Assembly: GCF_036030735.1 (NCBI RefSeq)
Contig: NZ_CP107928.1
Span: 5,642,001 to 5,706,000, forward strand
From: Streptomyces sp. NBC_00425
GTDB taxonomy: Bacteria > Actinomycetota > Actinomycetes > Streptomycetales > Streptomycetaceae
Length of the DNA: 64,000 nucleotides
Direction: 5' to 3'
Below the pieces are notes generated by a model that was given only the letters and a program-made list of their open reading frames with translations, did no database searches and was not told the DNA's origin. This document shows, piece by piece, positions 17,834-27,875 of this stretch; within the stretch, counting starts at the first letter, position 1; every line of letters starts with the position of its first letter. The translations under genes were made by a program, and so were the position numbers.

Positions 17834-18840
17834 GCAGCCTCGGCGGCCGCCTTCCCCTGCTGGGAGCCGTCCCCGTCCGTGATACGGCGTGAATCGATAC
17901 GCGAGCGTGACGGCCAGCGCACGTCGTACGCCCAGCCGAGCATCTCGAACCACCGGATGAACCGGGCCGAGGAGTCCACCTGGCCCCGCATCACCCCGTG
18001 CCGCGCCGACGTCGGATCGGCGTGGTGCAGGTTGTGCCAGGACTCGCCACAGGACAGGACCGCCAGCCACCACACGTTGCCGGAGCGGTCCCGGGACTTG
18101 AACGGGCGCCTGCCCACCGCGTGACAGATCGAGTTGATGGACCACGTCACGTGGTGCAGCAGGGCCACCCGCACCAGGGAGCCCCAGAAGAACGCCGTGA
18201 ACGCGCCCCACCAGGACATCGTCACCAGACCGCCCACCAGTGGCGGGATCGCCAGCGACACCAACGTGAAGAGGATGAACTGGCGCGAGATCGCACGGAT
18301 CGCCGGGTCCTTGATCAGGTCCGGCGCGTACTTCTCCTGCGAGGTCTGCTCCTCGTCGAACATCCAGGCGATATGAGCCCACCACAGGCCCTTCACCAGC
18401 GCAGGGACCGTCTCGCCGAACCGCCACGGCGAATGCGGGTCGCCCTCCGCGTCGGAGAACTTGTGGTGCTTGCGGTGGTCCGCCACCCAGCGCACCAGCG
18501 GGCCCTCCACGGCCATCGAACCCATGACCGCCAACGCGATCCGCAGCGGCCGCTTCGCCTTGAACGAACCGTGCGTGAAGTAGCGGTGGAAGCCGATCGT
18601 GATGCCATGGCAGCCGAGGAAGTACATGAAGACCATCAGCCCGAGGTCCAGCCAGCTCACCCCCCATCCCCAGGCCAGCGGGAACGCCGCCAGCACTGCC
18701 AGGAACGGGACGACGATGAAGAGCAGCAGGGTGATCTGCTCGATGGAACGCTTCTGCTCACCACCGAGCGTGGCGAGCGGCGCGGTGCTGTCGTCGGGTG
18801 CCTTGGAAGGGTCTTCGATCACGTTGGAGCCTGTGGTCAT
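17830..18840 (-). CDS. Acyl-CoA/acyl-lipid delta-9-type fatty acid desaturase
   Basis: A 336-residue integral membrane di-iron enzyme. The three histidine boxes are present: HRYFTH (about 86), HRKHH (about 123) and ESWHNLHHAD (about 263). Hydrophobic pairs of helices flank them (about 34-75 and 175-215). It introduces a double bond into fatty acyl chains, modulating membrane fluidity. The start is set at MTTGSNVIED (18840) with RBS GGGGAC 8 bases upstream. It is co-transcribed with the overlapping TetR gene and divergent from ppc. Confidence 0.92.
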   Translation of the reverse strand: MTTGSNVIEDPSKAPDDSTAPLATLGGEQKRSIEQITLLLFIVVPFLAVLAAFPLAWGWGVSWLDLGLMVFMYFLGCHGITIGFHRYFTHGSFKAKRPLRIALAVMGSMAVEGPLVRWVADHRKHHKFSDAEGDPHSPWRFGETVPALVKGLWWAHIAWMFDEEQTSQEKYAPDLIKDPAIRAISRQFILFTLVSLAIPPLVGGLVTMSWWGAFTAFFWGSLVRVALLHHVTWSINSICHAVGRRPFKSRDRSGNVWWLAVLSCGESWHNLHHADPTSARHGVMRGQVDSSARFIRWFEMLGWAYDVRWPSRSRIDSRRITDGDGSQQGKAAAEAA

Positions 18841-18912
18841 GCGCGTCCCCTGGGGGGTATGGGAATGGGGGAGAAGCCGTACCGCCGGAACCGCACGGTA
18901 TTTCCTACGGTC

Positions 18913-18925
18913 CCGTAACCTACGG
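18913..18925. promoter_or_regulatory. Candidate operator upstream of the desaturase-TetR operon
   Basis: CCGTAACCTACGG is a perfect 5-3-5 palindrome, and CCTACGG recurs at 18904-18910, giving a phased direct repeat. It lies about 75 bases before the desaturase start, where a TetR operator would be expected. No experimental support. Confidence 0.4.
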
Positions 18926-19131
18926 CATCGTAAGTATGGCAGTGCACCGCCTCGCGGCAAGAGCCCGCCGACCTGCGCGTCCCCGTAGACACCTATCCTT
19001 GGAATCGGTCGGACAGCGCGGTCCGCTTAGTTTTCTTCCCGGATGTCCGACCCCGTATGCGACGCCTGCCCGCGGGGAGGATGTCCGAGTTCCCTCTTGG
19101 ACGAGCTTCAACACTGCAAGGAGCCGCACCT

Positions 19132-21861
19132 GTGAGCAGTGCCGACGACCAGACCACGACCAGCCCCGAGCTGCGCGCCGACATCCGCCGGCTCGGTGAT
19201 CTCCTCGGCGAGACCCTCGTCCGTCAGGAGGGCCCCGAGCTCCTCGACCTGGTCGAGAAGGTCCGCCGCCTCACCCGGGAGGACGGCGACGCCGCCGCCG
19301 AGCTGCTGCGCGGCATCGAACTTACGACCGCGGCCAAGCTGGTCCGCGCCTTCTCCACCTACTTCCACCTGGCCAACGTCACCGAACAGGTCCACCGGGG
19401 CCGCGAACTGCGCGAACGCCGCGCCGCCGAGGGCGGCCTCCTCGCCCGCACCGCCGACCGCCTCAAGGACGCCGACCCCGAGCACGTCCTGCAGACGGTC
19501 CGCCACCTCAACGTCCGCCCCGTCTTCACGGCGCACCCCACCGAAGCCGCGCGCCGGTCGGTACTCAACAAGCTCCGGCGCATCGCCGCGCTTCTGGAGA
19601 CCCCCGTCATCGAGTCCGACCGCCGGCGCCACGACACGCGCCTGGCCGAGAACATCGACCTCGTCTGGCAGACCGACGAACTGCGCGTCGTCCGCCCCGA
19701 ACCCGCCGACGAGGCCCGCAACGCCATCTACTACCTCGACGAACTCCACGCCGGCGCCGTCGGCGACGTCCTCGAGGACCTCACGTCGGAACTGGAGCGC
19801 GTCGGCGTGAAGCTCCCCGACGACACGCGCCCCATCACCTTCGGCACCTGGATCGGCGGCGACCGGGACGGAAACCCCAACGTCACCCCCCAGGTCACCT
19901 GGGACGTCCTCATCCTCCAGCACGAACACGGCATCAACGACGCCCTCGAGACCATCGACGAACTGCGCGGCTTCCTCTCCAACTCCATCCGCTACACCGG
20001 AGCCACCGAGGAACTCCTCACCTCCCTCCGGGCCGACCTCGAACAACTGCCCGAGATCAGCCCCCGCTACAAGCGCCTCAACGCCGAAGAGCCCTACCGC
20101 CTCAAGGCCACCTGCATCCGCCAGAAGCTCGAGAACACCAAGCAGCGCCTCGCCAAGGGCACCCCCCACGAGAGCGGACGCGACTACCTCGGCACCGGCG
20201 AACTCCTCCAGGACCTCACCCTCATCCAGACCTCCCTGCGCGAACACCGCGGCGGCCTCTTCGCCGACGGCCGGATGAACCGCACCATCCGCACCCTCGC
20301 CGCCTTCGGCCTCCAGCTCGCCACCATGGACGTCCGCGAACACGCCGACGCCCACCACCACGCCCTCGGCCAGCTCTTCGACCGCCTCGGCGAGGAGTCC
20401 TGGCGCTACGCCGACATGCCCCGCGAGTACCGCACCAAGCTCCTCGCCAAGGAACTGCGCTCCCGCCGCCCGCTCGCCCCCGTCCCCGCCCCCGTCGACG
20501 CCGCCGGCGAGAAGACCCTCGGCGTCTTCCTCACCGTCAAGCGCGCCCTCGAGGTCTTCGGACCCGAAGTCATCGAGTCCTACGTCATCTCCATGTGCCA
20601 GGGCGCCGACGACGTCTTCGCCGCCGCCGTCCTCGCCCGCGAAGCCGGCCTCGTCGACCTGCACGCCGGCTGGGCCAGGATCGGCATCGTCCCCCTCCTG
20701 GAGACCACCGACGAACTCAAGGCCGCCGACACCATCCTCGAGGACATGCTCTCCGACCCGTCGTACCGCCGACTGGTGGCACTGCGCGGAGACGTCCAGG
20801 AAGTCATGCTCGGCTACTCCGACTCCTCCAAGTTCGGCGGCATCACCACCAGCCAGTGGGAGATCCACCGCGCCCAGCGCCGCCTGCGCGACGTCGCCCA
20901 CCGCTACGGCGTCCGCCTGCGCCTCTTCCACGGCCGCGGCGGCACCGTCGGCCGCGGCGGCGGCCCCTCCCACAACGCCATCCTCGCCCAGCCCTGGGGC
21001 ACCCTCGAAGGCGAGATCAAGGTCACCGAACAGGGCGAGGTCATCTCCGACAAGTACCTCATCCCCTCCCTCGCCAGGGAGAACCTGGAACTGACCGTCG
21101 CCGCCACCCTCCAGGCCTCCGCCCTGCACACCGCCCCCCGCCAGTCCGACGAGTCCCTCGCCCGCTGGGACGCCGCCATGGACGTCGTCTCCGACGCCGC
21201 CCACGCCGCCTACCGCACCCTCGTCGAGGACCCGGACCTGCCGACGTACTTCCTCGCGTCGACACCGGTGGACCAGCTCGCCGACCTGCACCTCGGCTCC
21301 CGGCCCTCCCGCCGCCCCGGCTCCGGCGTCTCCCTCGACGGCCTGCGCGCCATCCCCTGGGTGTTCGGCTGGACCCAGTCGCGGCAGATCGTCCCCGGCT
21401 GGTTCGGCGTCGGCTCAGGACTCAAGGCCCTGCGCGAGGCGGGCCTGGACACCGTGCTCGACGAGATGCACGAACAGTGGCACTTCTTCCGCAACTTCAT
21501 CTCCAACGTCGAGATGACCCTCGCCAAGACCGACCTGCGCATCGCCCAGCACTACGTCGACACCCTCGTCCCCGACGAGCTCCGCCACGTCTTCGACGCC
21601 ATCAAGGCCGAACACGCCCTCACCGTCACCGAAGTCCTCAAGGTCACCGGCGAACGCGAACTGCTCGACGCCACCCCCGCCCTCAAGCAGACCTTCAGCA
21701 TCCGCGACGCCTACCTCGACCCCATCTCCCACCTCCAGGTCACCCTGCTCAAGCGCCAGCGCGACGAAGCCGCCGCCGGCGCCGAACCCGACCCGCTGCT
21801 CTCCCGCGCCCTCCTCCTCACCGTCAACGGCGTCGCGGCAGGCCTGCGCAACACCGGCTGA
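19132..21861 (+). CDS. ppc: Phosphoenolpyruvate carboxylase
   Basis: A 909-residue anaplerotic enzyme making oxaloacetate from PEP and bicarbonate. Catalytic segments are intact: [11 protein letters not shown] (about 145), [15 protein letters not shown] (about 240), [14 protein letters not shown] (about 560) and the [16 protein letters not shown] loop (about 600). GTG at 19132 is chosen because AAGGAG sits at 19118-19123; an in-frame ATG at 19057 lacks such a signal. The C-terminal RNTG matches the family's Asn-Thr-Gly end. It appears monocistronic, ending at the hairpin at 21877. Confidence 0.97.
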   Translation: MSSADDQTTTSPELRADIRRLGDLLGETLVRQEGPELLDLVEKVRRLTREDGDAAAELLRGIELTTAAKLVRAFSTYFHLANVTEQVHRGRELRERRAAEGGLLARTADRLKDADPEHVLQTVRHLNVRPVFTAHPTEAARRSVLNKLRRIAALLETPVIESDRRRHDTRLAENIDLVWQTDELRVVRPEPADEARNAIYYLDELHAGAVGDVLEDLTSELERVGVKLPDDTRPITFGTWIGGDRDGNPNVTPQVTWDVLILQHEHGINDALETIDELRGFLSNSIRYTGATEELLTSLRADLEQLPEISPRYKRLNAEEPYRLKATCIRQKLENTKQRLAKGTPHESGRDYLGTGELLQDLTLIQTSLREHRGGLFADGRMNRTIRTLAAFGLQLATMDVREHADAHHHALGQLFDRLGEESWRYADMPREYRTKLLAKELRSRRPLAPVPAPVDAAGEKTLGVFLTVKRALEVFGPEVIESYVISMCQGADDVFAAAVLAREAGLVDLHAGWARIGIVPLLETTDELKAADTILEDMLSDPSYRRLVALRGDVQEVMLGYSDSSKFGGITTSQWEIHRAQRRLRDVAHRYGVRLRLFHGRGGTVGRGGGPSHNAILAQPWGTLEGEIKVTEQGEVISDKYLIPSLARENLELTVAATLQASALHTAPRQSDESLARWDAAMDVVSDAAHAAYRTLVEDPDLPTYFLASTPVDQLADLHLGSRPSRRPGSGVSLDGLRAIPWVFGWTQSRQIVPGWFGVGSGLKALREAGLDTVLDEMHEQWHFFRNFISNVEMTLAKTDLRIAQHYVDTLVPDELRHVFDAIKAEHALTVTEVLKVTGERELLDATPALKQTFSIRDAYLDPISHLQVTLLKRQRDEAAAGAEPDPLLSRALLLTVNGVAAGLRNTG

Positions 21862-21876
21862 CCCACCCCGCACCAC

Positions 21877-21918
21877 GAGGGGCGCCCCCAGGCTCGTACG
21901 AACCCGGAGGCGCCCCTC
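21877..21918. terminator. Terminator hairpin after ppc
   Basis: GAGGGGCGCC (21877-21886) pairs with GGCGCCCCTC (21909-21918), 16 bases after the stop and just before the converging gene ending at 21940. Confidence 0.7.
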
Positions 21919-21939
21919 ACCCGTCCCCGCTCACACCGC

Positions 21940-22566
21940 TCACACCGTCAGGAACGCCGCCGTCAGCAACGCCACCCCCGACCCCGCCAGCATCCAACCG
22001 GCCCGCACCCGCCCCAGACCCCCCGCCACCACCACCGACGCCAACAACAACGCCCCGCCGAACGGCACCCACGCGTACAACACCCCCGCAGGCCCCGAAC
22101 GCACCGCCCGATCACTGCCCGGCTTCAGCACCACTGTGTACGTCCGCCCCTTGCGCACCGCCACCGACTGATCCAGCACCACCCGCGCCCGCGCCGTCGA
22201 CCCCGCCGACAACGGCGAGTACGGCCCCGCACAACTCCCCCCGGCACACCGCGTCACCTCGACCGTGCCCTGCTCCCGCCCCTTCGTCAGCATCACGTGC
22301 TGCGCCGAACCCCAGGAACCCCACACCCCCGCCACCAGGATCAGCACCGCGACCGCGCCCATCGCAACGAACCGCCCGAACCGCAGCACCGCCACGGAGA
22401 CCGAACCCCCGGCCGCCCCCCGGCCGGACCCCCCGGCCGCGGCCGGGCCCTCGGCGGACCCCGAGCCCACGGCCCGGCCCCGGCCCCGGCCCCGGGCGGA
22501 CCCCTTGGCCGAGTGCTTGCGGGACGGACCCCCACGGCGGTGCGACGAGACTGCAGAGCCAGACAT
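21940..22566 (-). CDS. Two-helix membrane protein with extracytoplasmic loop, unknown function
   Basis: A 208-residue protein. A basic, Ser/Gly/Arg-rich N-terminal tail (about 1-55) precedes one transmembrane helix (about 62-84). A polar domain follows with a pair of Cys (RCAGGSCAGPYSPLSAG), and then two hydrophobic stretches at the C-terminus (about 155-205). Start at MSGSAVSS (22566). I do not recognise the family. It lies 53 bases beyond the pth stop codon on the same strand and could be the distal gene of that cluster. Confidence 0.7.
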   Translation of the reverse strand: MSGSAVSSHRRGGPSRKHSAKGSARGRGRGRAVGSGSAEGPAAAGGSGRGAAGGSVSVAVLRFGRFVAMGAVAVLILVAGVWGSWGSAQHVMLTKGREQGTVEVTRCAGGSCAGPYSPLSAGSTARARVVLDQSVAVRKGRTYTVVLKPGSDRAVRSGPAGVLYAWVPFGGALLLASVVVAGGLGRVRAGWMLAGSGVALLTAAFLTV

Positions 22567-22619
22567 GGCCGGGATCATCAGCCATCACTGAACCAACGTC
22601 AACCTCGGTGGGTGACAAG

Positions 22620-23222
22620 TCAGGAGTTGTACGTGCTTTGCGCCCGCTCCAACCCCTCCAGCACCAGGGCCTCCGCCGCGTCCGCCGCCCGGTCCACGAA
22701 GTAGTCCAGCTCCTTGCGCTCCGCCGACGAGAAGTCCTTCAGCACGAAGTCCGCCACCTGCATCCGCCCCGGCGGGCGCCCGATCCCGAACCGCACCCGG
22801 TGGTACTCCGCACCCATCGCCTTCGTCATCGACTTCAGACCGTTGTGCCCGTTGTCGCCGCCGCCCAGCTTCAACCGCAGCACGCCGTAGTCGATGTCCA
22901 GCTCGTCGTGCACCGCCACCACGTTCGCCAGAGGCACCTTGTAGAAGTCCCGCAACGCGTTCACCGGGCCGCCCGACAGGTTCATGAACGACATCGGCTT
23001 CGCCAGCACCACCCGCCGGCTCCCCGTCCCCGGCGGACCGATCCGGCCCTCCACCACCTGCGCCTGCGCCCTCCCCGCCCGCTTGAACCGCCCCCCGAGC
23101 CGCGTCGCCAGCAGATCGGCGGCCATGAAACCCACGTTGTGCCGGTTCATGGCGTGCTCCGGGCCCGGATTGCCGAGACCCACGATCAGCCACGGCGCGT
23201 TCGCATCGGTCGTCACCTGCAT
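22620..23222 (-). CDS. pth: Peptidyl-tRNA hydrolase
   Basis: A 200-residue enzyme that releases peptides from prematurely dissociated peptidyl-t[23 protein letters not shown] (about 12-31) holds the catalytic His, and the family motifs [10 protein letters not shown] (about 75) and HDELDIDYG (about 104, catalytic Asp) plus [11 protein letters not shown] are intact. RBS AAGGAGAC precedes the ATG. It sits directly after rplY, a pairing widely conserved in bacteria. Confidence 0.97.
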   Translation of the reverse strand: MQVTTDANAPWLIVGLGNPGPEHAMNRHNVGFMAADLLATRLGGRFKRAGRAQAQVVEGRIGPPGTGSRRVVLAKPMSFMNLSGGPVNALRDFYKVPLANVVAVHDELDIDYGVLRLKLGGGDNGHNGLKSMTKAMGAEYHRVRFGIGRPPGRMQVADFVLKDFSSAERKELDYFVDRAADAAEALVLEGLERAQSTYNS

Positions 23223-23242
23223 GTCTCCTTGATACGCGCAGA

Positions 23243-23268
23243 CCGCCGCCCCCCGAAGGGAGCGGCGG
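23243..23268 (-). terminator. Hairpin between rplY and pth
   Basis: CCGCCGC (23243-23249) pairs with GCGGCGG (23262-23268). It could attenuate read-through from rplY into pth. There is no T-tract on the minus strand. Confidence 0.35.
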
Positions 23269-23294
23269 CCGACGAAATGAGGTACCGGGAAAAA

Positions 23295-23879
23295 TCAGGC
23301 CTCGGTGGCCTCGGCCTCGGCGTCCGCCGGAGCCTCCTCCGCCTGAGCGGCCAGAACCTGCAGGACGACCGCGTCCTCGTCGATCGCCAGGGTCGTGCCC
23401 TTGGGCAGCGGGATGTCCTTGGCGAGGATGGACGCGCCGGCCTCGAGACCCTCGATGGAGACGGTGACCGACTCCGGGATGTGCGTCGCCTCGGCCTCGA
23501 CCGTCAGCGTGCTCAGCACGTGCTCGAGCAGGTAGGCGCCCGGGGCCAGGTCGCCCTCGGTGTGCACGAAGACCTCGACGTTGACCTTCTCGCCGCGCTT
23601 CACGAGCAGCAGGTCGACGTGGTCCAGGAAGCCCTTGATCGCGTCACGCTGCACGGCCTTCGGGATCGCCAGCTGCGTCTTGCCGTCGATCTCCAGGCTG
23701 AGCAGCACGTTCGGGGTGCGCAGCGCGAGCTGGAGCTCGTGGCCCGGCAGCGTGATGTGCACCGGGTCGGCACCGTGGCCGTACACCACGGCCGGAACCT
23801 TGTTGGCACGACGGATACGACGGGCAGCGCCCTTGCCGAACTCGGTCCGGGACTCGGCGGCAAGCTTCAGCTCAGCCAT
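23295..23879 (-). CDS. rplY: 50S ribosomal protein L25/general stress protein Ctc
   Basis: A 194-residue long-form L25 with the N-terminal 5S-rRNA-binding domain (AELKLAAESRTEFGKGAARR, then VPAVVYGHGADPVHI) and the C-terminal TL5/Ctc-type beta domain, ending in an Ala/Glu-rich tail. Start at MAELKL (23879) with the RBS AGGAGTGA. The pth gene follows 72 bases downstream, and prs lies 201 bases upstream on the same strand. Confidence 0.96.
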   Translation of the reverse strand: MAELKLAAESRTEFGKGAARRIRRANKVPAVVYGHGADPVHITLPGHELQLALRTPNVLLSLEIDGKTQLAIPKAVQRDAIKGFLDHVDLLLVKRGEKVNVEVFVHTEGDLAPGAYLLEHVLSTLTVEAEATHIPESVTVSIEGLEAGASILAKDIPLPKGTTLAIDEDAVVLQVLAAQAEEAPADAEAEATEA

Positions 23880-23988
23880 GTTCACTCCTCGTAGAACGGG
23901 GGAAAGGTGGTCACCCGGCCAACCATCGGCCTGCTACGAAGAGCGCGTCGATAACGGACCGCCGTACACACGCGCCACACACACACGC

Positions 23989-24043
23989 GTACGGCCTCCC
24001 TCGCCGAGCAACTGTCACAGTTTACGCAGCGGGAAGGCCGTAC
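23989..24043 (-). terminator. Inverted repeat between prs and rplY
   Basis: GTACGGCCT (23989-23997) and AGGCCGTAC (24035-24043) are perfect inverse copies with a 37-nt loop. This could be a terminator of prs or a leader structure of rplY. The rest of the gap holds a CA/CG dinucleotide-rich tract. Confidence 0.4.
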
Positions 24044-24080
24044 ACGAAATCGATCTAGACCCTGCTTCCGACGGCAGCCG

Positions 24081-25055
24081 TCACTGCTCGTCGAACAGGC
24101 TCGTCACCGAACCGTCCTCGAACACCTCACGCACCGCGTTCGCGATCGTCGGCGCGATCGACAACACCGTGATCTTGTCGACCTCCAGCTCACCCGGCGT
24201 CGGAAGCGTGTTCGTGAACACGAACTCGCTCACCTTCGAGTTCTTCAGACGGTCCGCCGCCGGACCCGACAGCACACCGTGCGTCGCCGTCACTATGACG
24301 TCCTCCGCACCATGCGCGAACAACGCGTCCGCGGCCGCACAGATCGTGCCACCCGTGTCGATCATGTCGTCCACGAGCACGCAGACACGGCCCTTGACCT
24401 CGCCCACGACCTCGTGGACCGTCACCTGGTTCGCCACGTCCTTGTCGCGCCGCTTGTGCACGATCGCCAGCGGCGCGCCCAGACGGTCGCACCAGCGATC
24501 CGCCACCCGCACCCGGCCCGCGTCCGGCGACACCACCGTGAGCTTGTTGCGGTCCACCTTCTGACCCACGTAGTCCGCCAGCAGCGGCAACGCGAACAGG
24601 TGGTCCACCGGACCGTCGAAGAACCCCTGGATCTGGTCCGTGTGCAGATCCACGGTCAGGATCCGGTGCGCACCCGCCGTCTTCATCAGATCGGCGATCA
24701 GCCGCGCCGAGATCGGCTCACGCCCACGGTGCTTCTTGTCCTGACGCGCATAGCCGTAGAACGGCACGATCACGGTGATCGAACGCGCCGAAGCCCGCTT
24801 CAGCGCATCGATCATGATCAACTGCTCCATGATCCACTTGTTGATCGGAGCCGTGTGGCTCTGGATCAGGAAGCAGTCCGCACCGCGCGCCGACTCCTGG
24901 TAGCGAACGTAGATCTCACCGTTGGCGAAATCGAAGGCCTTCGTCGGGACGACCCCGACACCCAGCTGGTGGGCGACCTCCTCGGCAAGCTCGGGGTGGG
25001 CGCGGCCGGAGAAGAACATCATCTTCTTCTCGCCGGTCGTCTTGATCCCGGTCAC
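24081..25055 (-). CDS. prs: Ribose-phosphate pyrophosphokinase (PRPP synthetase)
   Basis: A 324-residue enzyme that makes PRPP from ribose 5-phosphate and ATP for nucleotide, His and Trp synthesis. Visible motifs: FYGYARQDKKHRGREPIS (about 100), the metal-binding VDLHTDQIQGFF (about 135) and the PRPP-binding loop CVLVDDMIDTGGTI (about 222-235). The start is GTG at 25055 after GAGGAGACA. It lies 133 bases downstream of glmU on the same strand, the usual glmU-prs arrangement. Confidence 0.97.
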   Translation of the reverse strand: MTGIKTTGEKKMMFFSGRAHPELAEEVAHQLGVGVVPTKAFDFANGEIYVRYQESARGADCFLIQSHTAPINKWIMEQLIMIDALKRASARSITVIVPFYGYARQDKKHRGREPISARLIADLMKTAGAHRILTVDLHTDQIQGFFDGPVDHLFALPLLADYVGQKVDRNKLTVVSPDAGRVRVADRWCDRLGAPLAIVHKRRDKDVANQVTVHEVVGEVKGRVCVLVDDMIDTGGTICAAADALFAHGAEDVIVTATHGVLSGPAADRLKNSKVSEFVFTNTLPTPGELEVDKITVLSIAPTIANAVREVFEDGSVTSLFDEQ

Positions 25056-25188
25056 AGCACTGTCTCCTCAGAGGTGTCTCAGCTGGATGTCGAGAACCCT
25101 CGCCGCTGGGCGCGACAAGGACGTCTCAGCTGGTAGGTGCGGGTGTGCACTTATCACGGTACGCGGTGTTCGACGCGCCCGTTTCCGG

Positions 25189-26637
25189 TCAGCTTCCGCT
25201 TTCGCCCTGGCGGGACGCCGTCTCGGCCGCCTTCGCCGCCGCGCTGCCCGGACGCTTACGGGCCACCCAGCCCTCGATATTCCGCTGCTGACCACGGGCC
25301 ACGGCCAGCGAACCGGGCGGCACATCCTTCGTGATCACGGACCCGGCCGCGGTGTACGCGCCGTCCCCGACCGTGACCGGAGCCACAAACATGTTGTCCG
25401 AACCCGTCCGGCAATGCGACCCGACCGTCGTGTGATGCTTGTCCTGTCCGTCGTAGTTCACGAACACGCTCGCCGCGCCGATGTTGCTGTACTCACCGAT
25501 CGTCGCGTCACCCACGTACGACAGGTGCGGAACCTTCGTCCCCTCACCCAGCGACGCGTTCTTCGCCTCCACGAACGTGCCGATCTTGCTCTTCGTCCCC
25601 AGACGCGTACCGGGACGCAGATACGCGAACGGCCCCACCGACGCGCCCGCCCCGATCTCCGAGTCGTTGGACACCGTGTTGTCGACCCGGGCCCCCGCAC
25701 CGACCACCGTGTCCTTCAGCCGGCTGTTCGGACCGACCTCCGCGCCCTCGCCCACATGCGTGCTCCCGTGCAGCTGCGTACCCGGATGCACCACCGCGTC
25801 CCGCTCGAACGTCACCGTGACGTCCACCCACGTCGTCGCCGGGTCGATCACCGTCACACCCGACAGCATCGCCGCGGTCAGCAGCCGGTCGTTCAGGATC
25901 CGGCGCGCCTCGCTCAGCTGCACCCGGTTGTTGATGCCGGCGATCTCACGGTGATCGGCGGCCACGGACGCACCCACCCGGTGACCCGCCTCGCGCAGAA
26001 TCCCCAGGACGTCCGTCAGGTACTCCTCGCCCTGACTGTTGTCCGTGCGCACCTTCTTCAGCGCGTCCGCGAGCAGCTGCCCGTCGAACGCGAACACCCC
26101 GGAGTTGATCTCCCGGATCGCCAGCACCGCGTCGTCCGCGTCCTTGTGCTCGACGATCGCCGTCACGGCGCCCGAGGCCTCGTCCCGGACGATCCGCCCG
26201 TACCCCGTGGCGTCCGGCACCTCGGCGGTCAGCACGGTGACCGCGTTGCCGTCCGCGTGATGCGTCGCGGCCAGCTCCGCCAGCGTCGCACCCGTCAGCA
26301 GCGGAGTGTCGCCGCACACGACCACCACCGTGCCGTCCACACCGCCGCCCAGCTGCTCGAGCCCCATCCGCACGGCGTGCCCGGTGCCGTTCTGCTCCTC
26401 CTGCACGGCGGTGCGCACGGCGGCGTCGACCTCGGCGAGGTGCGCGGTGACCTTCTCGCGTGCGTGTCCGACCACCACGACCAGGTTCTCGGGGTCCAGC
26501 TCACGGGCGGCGGCCAGCACGTGGCCCACGAGGCTGCGGCCGCAGAGCTCGTGGAGGACCTTCGGTATGGCCGACTTCATACGGGTGCCCTCACCCGCTG
26601 CGAGTACGACGACGGCTGCCGGGCGAATGGCGCTCAC
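25189..26637 (-). CDS. glmU: Bifunctional UDP-GlcNAc pyrophosphorylase/GlcN-1-P acetyltransferase
   Basis: A 482-residue enzyme for the last two steps of UDP-GlcNAc synthesis for peptidoglycan. The N-terminal uridyltransferase has [20 protein letters not shown] (about 11-30). The C-terminal left-handed beta-helix shows hexapeptide repeats and the acetyltransferase motifs [12 protein letters not shown] and [10 protein letters not shown]. The C-terminal tail after about residue 455 is Ala/Lys-rich and not part of the fold. GTG start at 26637. It lies directly downstream of tRNA-Gln. Confidence 0.97.
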   Translation of the reverse strand: MSAIRPAAVVVLAAGEGTRMKSAIPKVLHELCGRSLVGHVLAAARELDPENLVVVVGHAREKVTAHLAEVDAAVRTAVQEEQNGTGHAVRMGLEQLGGGVDGTVVVVCGDTPLLTGATLAELAATHHADGNAVTVLTAEVPDATGYGRIVRDEASGAVTAIVEHKDADDAVLAIREINSGVFAFDGQLLADALKKVRTDNSQGEEYLTDVLGILREAGHRVGASVAADHREIAGINNRVQLSEARRILNDRLLTAAMLSGVTVIDPATTWVDVTVTFERDAVVHPGTQLHGSTHVGEGAEVGPNSRLKDTVVGAGARVDNTVSNDSEIGAGASVGPFAYLRPGTRLGTKSKIGTFVEAKNASLGEGTKVPHLSYVGDATIGEYSNIGAASVFVNYDGQDKHHTTVGSHCRTGSDNMFVAPVTVGDGAYTAAGSVITKDVPPGSLAVARGQQRNIEGWVARKRPGSAAAKAAETASRQGESGS

Positions 26638-26709
26638 GGAGTTGCCCTTCGGCTGTGGGAGGTGGGGACATCCGAAGGATACCGGGGCGTTTCCCGGCGG
26701 ACATGAGAG

Positions 26710-26737
26710 CGGGCCCCGACGTGGAGGTCAGGGCCCG
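26710..26737 (-). terminator. Hairpin downstream of tRNA-Gln
   Basis: CGGGCCC (26710-26716) pairs with GGGCCCG (26731-26737), starting 10 bases beyond the tRNA 3' end on the minus strand. It may act as a terminator or processing stem before glmU. Confidence 0.5.
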
Positions 26738-26746
26738 GTTCAGCAG

Positions 26747-26818
26747 CTCCGCCGGCTGGATTCGAACCAGCGTCTCAAGGCTCCAAAGGCCTGCGGGATG
26801 CCGCTACCCCACGGCGGA
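26747..26818 (-). tRNA. tRNA-Gln (anticodon UUG)
   Basis: On the minus strand, 72 nt fold as a full cloverleaf: acceptor TCCGCCG/CGGCGGA, D arm GGG...CCC, anticodon loop CTTTGGA with anticodon TTG, T arm GCTGG-TTCGAAT-CCAGC, discriminator G. CCA is not encoded. The outermost anticodon-stem pair is a C-T mismatch. It lies between glmU and the HTH-containing gene, 15 bases from the latter's stop codon. Confidence 0.95.
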
Positions 26819-26833
26819 TTGCTGCCTTAGACC

Positions 26834-27715
26834 TTACCGGAGGAGGGGAGGGGCATGATCCCGCCCGGCGGACTCCACCATGCCGGACCACCAGCCTTCA
26901 ATGCGCCGGTACAGGTCGGCTCCCTTCGCCACCCGGATCACCAGGCAGCCCCGGTAGCTCTCACCAACGTTCTTACGGAGGGTCTTGGGGTTGTGCTTCT
27001 TGATCGTCGTCTTCTGGAAGGCGGACGCGTCGACGCCCGCCAGGTCCGCCCAGTAGCGGATCGCCCCCTCTACGTCCGCGGTCATGTGAATCATCAGCCG
27101 GTAGGTCAGACGCGCGGGCTCCACGCCCAGGAGGTTGAGCCAGGCCAGGTAGAGCTGGATCACGCCGGGGTCGCTGTTGACGAACGTGACGTTCTCGCGG
27201 CGGGAGTAAGGCTTGTCCTTCGAGCCCTCGGCCCAGTAGAGAGCGATCCCCGCGATGAAGAGGTCGCGCTCGGACATGGTGCCGAGTTGAGCGGCTGCGG
27301 TCGTCTTGGTGCGTCGACGTGCCTCGTCCCGTACCGCCAGTTCGTGCTCCCAGCGCTTCCGACTGGCCAGGCGGGCTTGCTCGGCCGGGTCGCGGCGCTC
27401 CGGTTTCGGCAGATCCCGCACCCACAGGGAGATCGAGCTCTTCGAGCAGCCCAGTTCCAGCTGGATCTGGTCGTACGTCCTGCCTTGCAGCCGGAGCTCC
27501 CTCGCTTGGTGCCTGAGGTCGTCCTTCGCGTTCGGGCGCTTCGTCCACTCCGGTGGGGGTTCGCCCTCCAGGAGGCGGTTGAGGATGTCGTTGTTGTCGA
27601 CGTGGAGCCGATCGCGGATCTGCCGCCGGCTGAGGCCCTCGCGCCGCAGCGCCACCGCCCGCTCTCGAAGTCCCTCGAAGTCGGCGTACTTGCCGTTCGC
27701 ATGTGTCATACGCAT
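26834..27715 (-). CDS. Double-HTH protein with LAGLIDADG-like C-terminal domain
   Basis: A 293-residue protein of unknown function. Two helix-turn-helix units are visible at about 14-50 (LRREGLSRRQIRDRLHVDNN) and 68-102 (RLQGRTYDQIQLELGCSKSS). After a basic linker, the C-terminal domain (about 150-285) starts with FIAGIALYWAEGSK, which resembles a single LAGLIDADG motif with Glu in place of the last Asp, followed by VTFVNSDPGVIQLYLAWLN as in homing-endonuclease folds. A one-motif protein would act as a homodimer. The start at 27715 is uncertain (27709 possible); no clear RBS. It sits 15 bases upstream of tRNA-Gln. It could equally be a regulator that has lost nuclease activity. Confidence 0.7.
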   Translation of the reverse strand: MRMTHANGKYADFEGLRERAVALRREGLSRRQIRDRLHVDNNDILNRLLEGEPPPEWTKRPNAKDDLRHQARELRLQGRTYDQIQLELGCSKSSISLWVRDLPKPERRDPAEQARLASRKRWEHELAVRDEARRRTKTTAAAQLGTMSERDLFIAGIALYWAEGSKDKPYSRRENVTFVNSDPGVIQLYLAWLNLLGVEPARLTYRLMIHMTADVEGAIRYWADLAGVDASAFQKTTIKKHNPKTLRKNVGESYRGCLVIRVAKGADLYRRIEGWWSGMVESAGRDHAPPLLR

Positions 27716-27875
27716 ACCGTCCGGGCGGAATGTGAGGTTCCGAGGTCGAACGGGTGTGGTTCAGCCGTTCGAGGGATACCGGTGGGTTTCGATGCTGTTC
27801 GGTTACGGTGCGTGGTGTGGGGCGGTCGCGGAAAGTCGCCGGAAAAGGCGAGGGGTGCGCCCGTAGGCTGGAGGC

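Noticed and set aside
20595..23894. A 1099-codon plus-strand frame running through ppc, pth and rplY
   Set aside because: It crosses three well-supported genes in another frame and is almost all Arg/Pro/His, as expected of an out-of-frame reading.
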